From CAYRYU01 sp964428355 (lineage in GTDB: Bacteria; Muiribacteriota; Ozemobacteria; Ozemobacterales; Ozemobacteraceae): 61,441 nucleotides of DNA. Each line of letters begins with the position of its first letter. Positions within the stretch are counted from its first letter, which is position 1. The stretch covers positions 1 to 61,441 of the forward strand of contig CAYRYU010000038.1 of NCBI GenBank assembly GCA_964428355.1, given 5' to 3'. The translations under genes and the position numbers were made by a program. Shown piece by piece: positions 57,877 through 61,441 of this stretch. The notes below the pieces were generated by a model. It made no database searches. It was not told the origin of the DNA and worked only from the letters and a program-made list of their open reading frames with translations.

Positions 57877-60300
57877 ATGGGGAAGGCAGGAAACGGGCAG
57901 GGAGCTGGAAATCCGGCTCCTGGAAGAATGGAACCTGCCACCGCCGTTGTGTTTTCTGGCAGGGCCAGGTTCTTCTTCCTTTTCCTGTGGTTCGGATTCG
58001 CCATGGGAGCATTCTTCCTTGCCCCTGCGGGTTCCGAAAAGGTTCCGGCCCGACAGCCTTCGGGCAATGAGCCCCCCCTTCCAATCCGATCCTCCCGTGG
58101 GCCCGTGCCGGGTTTCCCCCCTCCCAAGGCTCAGGGGCGCGTTTTCCCTGAATCCCCGGATCAGAATGTCCCTCCCCTTCCTCGACGACCCTTCAGAATT
58201 CCCAAGCCCCGCGCGGAAGAATCGGGGAGCGGGGTGAAGAACCTGAGGCCGCGGGTTTCCCTGCTCTCCCCGACCTTTCGCCAGATGTTCCGGGCCGGAG
58301 ATCCCATTTCGATCCGTATCGAAACCGTCGATCCGGAGGGCGAACCCGGGCAGGTCGTGGCCATGCGTGATAACGAGGTGATATCGAGGAGCTGCGGCGG
58401 ATTCCTCGAAACCGTCGTCAAGGACACCACCCCGGGATGGCATGAGTTCTGGGGCTACTCGAACGATCAGCAGAACAATGTCGGTTCCTGCCCAAGAGTC
58501 ATCGTCTTCGTCGCGGGGAGACCTTCCAAAAGTTCCGATTTCGAGATCGTCCTGGGACGCCACCTGACGATCCCCTTCGTTTCTGTCCCCCCGGGGTCTT
58601 TTGAACAGGCGGGGGGAGGCGGTTCAGTGACGGTAACCCAACCTTTCCTGATCGGCCGTTTCGAGGTCACGAGGGCCCAGTTCGCAGAAGTGCGGCGGAG
58701 GATGCGCGCCACCCCTGCCTCCGATAACCAGGCCGACCCCGACGGTCAGAAGCCGGTCACAAGCGAAAACTGGAACGACGCGGTCGGCTTTTGCCGGGAT
58801 CTCGGGAACCTGATGGGGTTTCCGCCCTGTCTGGCAGCTACTTCCCAGGGAGAAACCGGATGGACATGCTCCTTCGAAACTATGGGCTTTCGCCTTCCAA
58901 CCGAAGCCGAGTGGGAGCTGGCATATCGGGGCCCCCCGGGAACCGACTTTCAGGACTGGTCTCCCGAGAAAGGAATGGGCATTCCCTTCGCCTGGGGCGC
59001 TTCGGATTCCTTCGTCTTCGAAAAGGGAATCCCGGGATGGGGCGATCAATGGGTCCCCGGGCTGCAGATGGTGGGCCTCAAAAAGCCCAACCCCCTCGGG
59101 ATCCACGACATGATGGGAAATGCCTGGGAAATGTGCTGGGATCGCTTCCAACCTTCCCGGAAACTCGAAGGGGCGGACCCCCATGGCCCGGACTCAGGTG
59201 ACCGCAGGCTGATGAAAGGCGGGAGCTTCAAAGGGATTCCCCCCGGAGCGGCGGAAACCGGCGGGGGGAGGTCCTCCGTCTTTCCAGGTTACAGGAAGTG
59301 GAGTGAAAAGTATGGCGATGAAGGGTTCCGTCTTGTACTGACGCTTCCAGTATTGTCATCAGACAGCGGACGAATCCCCATGTCCCCGGATACCCCGATC
59401 CCGGGAAAGCCGGGGATGAAGACGATGATGCCCCGCGGGCGTGTTTCCCCAGCCCAATCGGGACTGGTGGTCCTCGATCTTGGTCGCAATATCAGAGTCC
59501 CGTTTGGGCTTGTCCCTTCTGGAACTCTCAGAGTGGGAGGACCTCCCTACATGAAGGTTTCCGGTCCCTCCGATATCAGGATTCCACGTCCATTCCTCAT
59601 GACCCGGTTCGAGATCACCCGGGACCAATACTCGATGGTCCTTGCCGGCCAGAAAGCTGTCCCCCTCCCGGGAGCGGAAACGGGACCTGCCCCCCAGCAA
59701 GGGGTTTCCTGGCTCGGTGCGATACGCTTCTGCAACCTGCTGAGCCAACAACAGGGCCTCGCACCCTGTTACTCCATCGAACCCTCACGGGTGGCTTGCG
59801 ATTTCTCCGCATCGGGTTTTCGTCTTCCCACACGCTCCGAATGGGAGTTTGCCAGGGGGTTCGAATACACAAGTTCGGGGTTCGGGCGGGAGAAGGTGGT
59901 CATTTACCATGATTGGGGCCGCCCCTGGGAAGACCTCCCCCCCTTCGACGGGAAATGGAAAGGGCCGGGGGAGGCCTGGGCAGGTCCCGGTCCTGTCGGC
60001 AGTCGGCCTCCCAACCCCCTGGGTTTCTTCGATCTGGAGGGGAATCTGGCGGAATGGTGCTGGGATTCGGTTCCACTTTCGCCGGAGAGAACGGCCGGGA
60101 ATCGGTCTTTTGGGCAGCAGGATGGAGTGGAGTGGAATGCGGATTCCAGGGTTTCGATCATCCCCCTTCCTGGCCAAGCTTCGATGCCGGCGAGCCTGAA
60201 CCCCGCCTCCGGAAGCACCGAAATACTTCCGGGGAATGGCTATCCAGGCATTGGCTTCCGGGTCGTCTCGAGCCTTCCTGTTTCTGATGCAAACCGATAG
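57877..60300 (+). CDS. Membrane-anchored protein with two SUMF1/FGE-like domains
   Basis: About 807 residues from the ATG at 57877, which follows GGGGGGA; an upstream TTG at 57829 is less likely. A short N-terminus precedes one hydrophobic segment (about 28-47, RARFFFLFLWFGFAMGAFFL). A Pro-rich linker and a small beta domain (about 125-220) come next. Two SUMF1-type domains follow, each with an FLxxRFE(V/I)TR start and GFRLPT-x-(A/S)EWE core; the first at about 225-490, the second at about 540-800. The paired active cysteines of formylglycine-generating enzyme are not found near the RRLMKGGSF and GIGFRVV ends. It therefore probably binds ligands and does not make formylglycine. Confidence 0.87.
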   Translation: MGKAGNGQGAGNPAPGRMEPATAVVFSGRARFFFLFLWFGFAMGAFFLAPAGSEKVPARQPSGNEPPLPIRSSRGPVPGFPPPKAQGRVFPESPDQNVPPLPRRPFRIPKPRAEESGSGVKNLRPRVSLLSPTFRQMFRAGDPISIRIETVDPEGEPGQVVAMRDNEVISRSCGGFLETVVKDTTPGWHEFWGYSNDQQNNVGSCPRVIVFVAGRPSKSSDFEIVLGRHLTIPFVSVPPGSFEQAGGGGSVTVTQPFLIGRFEVTRAQFAEVRRRMRATPASDNQADPDGQKPVTSENWNDAVGFCRDLGNLMGFPPCLAATSQGETGWTCSFETMGFRLPTEAEWELAYRGPPGTDFQDWSPEKGMGIPFAWGASDSFVFEKGIPGWGDQWVPGLQMVGLKKPNPLGIHDMMGNAWEMCWDRFQPSRKLEGADPHGPDSGDRRLMKGGSFKGIPPGAAETGGGRSSVFPGYRKWSEKYGDEGFRLVLTLPVLSSDSGRIPMSPDTPIPGKPGMKTMMPRGRVSPAQSGLVVLDLGRNIRVPFGLVPSGTLRVGGPPYMKVSGPSDIRIPRPFLMTRFEITRDQYSMVLAGQKAVPLPGAETGPAPQQGVSWLGAIRFCNLLSQQQGLAPCYSIEPSRVACDFSASGFRLPTRSEWEFARGFEYTSSGFGREKVVIYHDWGRPWEDLPPFDGKWKGPGEAWAGPGPVGSRPPNPLGFFDLEGNLAEWCWDSVPLSPERTAGNRSFGQQDGVEWNADSRVSIIPLPGQASMPASLNPASGSTEILPGNGYPGIGFRVVSSLPVSDANR

Positions 60301-60336
60301 TCTGACAGGTGAAGGGGGTCTTGGAAAAATGGTGTT

Positions 60337-60363
60337 TTGCATAGGAAGATGCAATGGTATAAT
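60337..60363 (+). promoter_or_regulatory. Possible promoter of the STAS gene
   Basis: TATAAT (60358-60363) in the extended form TGGTATAAT is a perfect -10. TTGCAT (60337-60342) is a -35 candidate with a short 15-bp spacer. Confidence 0.55.
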
Positions 60364-60411
60364 CGATTTGCTCGGAAGACGGTTCTTCAAATCCATGCTC
60401 CGGGAGAACAC

Positions 60412-60765
60412 ATGATCCAGAAGTTCAGTTTCAACCCGCGAAAAGAAGGTGATTTCATCATTCTCGGCGTGGGGGGATACCTAGAAAACACGGGCGGGTC
60501 CCTTCTGAAGAATTATGTGGAGAAATGCCTCCAGGAAGGGTCTCTGCGGTTCATCTTCGACTTCTCTTCGATCGAGTTGATCAGCAGCCCTGGTGTGGCT
60601 GCACTGCTCGACATCGGGAGCAAGGTGGTGGACGATTTCGACGGACGAATCTGCGTTTTCGGGCTCGATTCTCACCATCTCGCCGTTCTCGAGATGTCGG
60701 GTTTCTTTTTTCTCGCGGCCCAGGCCGGAGATCTGGCGAGCGCAAAGGTAGCCATCGCCGAGTGA
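60412..60765 (+). CDS. STAS domain protein (anti-sigma factor antagonist-like)
   Basis: A 117-residue single STAS domain. The ATG at 60412 follows GGAGAACAC. The core is LRFIFDFSSIELISSPGVAALLDI (about 46-69), which matches the family pattern DFS-x-V-x-x-I-x-SxG with a serine at the phosphorylation place (ISSPG). Such proteins act in partner-switching control of sigma factors. No anti-sigma kinase or phosphatase is adjacent. The upstream in-frame ATG at 60337 overlaps the promoter and is rejected. Confidence 0.9.
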   Translation: MIQKFSFNPRKEGDFIILGVGGYLENTGGSLLKNYVEKCLQEGSLRFIFDFSSIELISSPGVAALLDIGSKVVDDFDGRICVFGLDSHHLAVLEMSGFFFLAAQAGDLASAKVAIAE

Positions 60766-60893
60766 CCCGGCTCCTTGAAACCTTTCTCTGTCAGGATTAG
60801 AATTTCTCAACGAGGGTTTTTCGATGTGTCCACGGTTCGATGATGTGGGATAGAACCAACGGTGCATGATGCTGAGAGCAAGAGGGGTATTGT

Positions 60894-61394
60894 ATGCCAG
60901 CTGAAAAGAATCCGGGAAGCCCGACGGCGGGTGTTCCGAAATCCGTCTGTCCTTCCTGCAAGACCGCCAACGACATGGGGGCCGTGACCTGCAAGAAGTG
61001 CGGTGAGTTCCTGACTGCGAAAAAGGCGGGTGTAAAGAAGACCAGGTCCGAAGAGGAGTTCGACGCCACCGAGGGGGGCTTTTCCCCTACATGCATCATT
61101 GTCCCTGCCGTGCTTCTTCTGGCTGCGGTTGTCTTCTTCTTCCTCGCGGTCGGGCATGGCCCGAAAGCCGGAACCTGCGAGTTCAACCAGGCCAAGATAG
61201 GGAAAGCCGTGTATGCCTACAATCGCGCACACACCGGAAGCAAGATGACCACCCTGAACTGGGAGGAACTGGCAAAGCCCGGGAAGGGGGGAAAGGCTTT
61301 CCTCAAGGACCGTTTGACCTGCCCCGTGGATCCCTCCGCGTCGTATTCTCTTGCGGATGACGGCTCGGTACGTTGCTCGAAATGCACCAAATGA
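60894..61394 (+). CDS. Zinc-ribbon membrane protein with pseudopilin-like C-terminus
   Basis: A 166-residue protein. A zinc ribbon (Cys19, Cys22, Cys33, Cys36 in CPSCKTANDMGAVTCKKC) is followed by a charged stretch, one transmembrane helix (about 68-86), and an outside domain beginning CEFNQAKIGKAVYAYN and ending with CPVDPSASYSLADDGSVRCSKC. That last part resembles the ends of small pseudopilins with a CxxNQ start and two late cysteine pairs. However, the normal prepilin leader is replaced by the zinc ribbon, so it would not be cleaved as a pilin. The ATG follows AGAGGGG. A palindromic repeat begins 3 bp after the stop. Confidence 0.75.
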   Translation: MPAEKNPGSPTAGVPKSVCPSCKTANDMGAVTCKKCGEFLTAKKAGVKKTRSEEEFDATEGGFSPTCIIVPAVLLLAAVVFFFLAVGHGPKAGTCEFNQAKIGKAVYAYNRAHTGSKMTTLNWEELAKPGKGGKAFLKDRLTCPVDPSASYSLADDGSVRCSKCTK

Positions 61395-61396
61395 AC

Positions 61397-61441
61397 GGGC
61401 ACGAGCCCCACGAGGGGGCGAATGTGCCCGATAAGCCAGGA
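61397..61441. repeat. Second copy of the nested palindromic element (partial at window end)
   Basis: GGGCAC (61397-61402) pairs with GTGCCC (61424-61429); inside, GCCCC-ACGAG-GGGGC forms a second stem. From GAGCCCCACGA onward it matches 55608 onwards closely. The element runs past the end of the window. Confidence 0.75.

Overview
This looks like a chromosomal segment from an uncultivated, GC-rich, probably anaerobic bacterium recovered by metagenomics. It has lipoproteins with Sec/Lsp leaders, a siroheme-linked heme gene cluster, a zinc-ribbon Ser/Thr kinase, and a pseudopilin-like domain behind a zinc ribbon. Genes are tightly packed, there are no rRNAs or convincing tRNAs, and short inverted-repeat elements sit between operons. 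I cannot name the phylum from sequence alone. The mix suggests a deep-branching candidate-phylum lineage (Riflebacteria/Ozemobacteria-like would fit, but this is a guess).

Layout. 0.4-4.3 kb: Ser/Thr kinase, an unknown gene, and a minus-strand pair of a pentameric ligand-gated ion channel and a GNAT acetyltransferase. 4.5-13.5 kb: one plus-strand operon with overlaps or 4-bp gaps throughout. It runs from a TerB/TPR-like protein through HemX, precorrin-2 dehydrogenase, HemA and a HemC-CobA-HemD triple fusion to an AhbC-like radical SAM enzyme. Together these make siroheme and probably route it to heme by the siroheme-dependent (Ahb) path. 13.7-17.7 kb: a small membrane protein and three tandem paralogous lipoproteins, each with its own near-identical promoter, followed by a strong terminator. 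17.7-29.2 kb: a Uma2 protein, then minus-strand miaA, mutL, a sigma-70 factor, a DUF2325 coiled-coil protein, mutS and a DUF362 ferredoxin-like protein, then a plus-strand membrane-anchored protein. 29.2-33.4 kb: yebC-ruvA-ruvB, and a flavoprotein/cyclodeaminase pair. 33.7-44.4 kb: a long plus-strand run of dapA, cdaA, a YbbR (CdaR) protein, a HEAT-repeat protein, dprA, smg/DUF494, topA and trmFO. 44.6-49.6 kb: a 1,669-residue lipoprotein with about twelve Ig/PKD-like repeats and an NHL propeller. 49.7-54.4 kb: an unknown protein, a REC-DUF2225 fusion and an EF-G-like GTPase. 54.7-61.4 kb: a lytic transglycosylase interrupted by a 100-N assembly gap, a small excisionase-type HTH protein, a double SUMF1-fold protein, a STAS protein and a zinc-ribbon/pseudopilin-like protein.

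The most notable points are the HemC-CobA-HemD fusion with AhbC, the triplicated lipoprotein cassettes, the ion channel, and a nested-palindrome element that lies in frame inside the transglycosylase and recurs at the window end. The gap inside the transglycosylase is flanked by an exact 55-bp duplication. Merging the two copies restores one reading frame, so the apparent gene break is very probably an assembly artefact.
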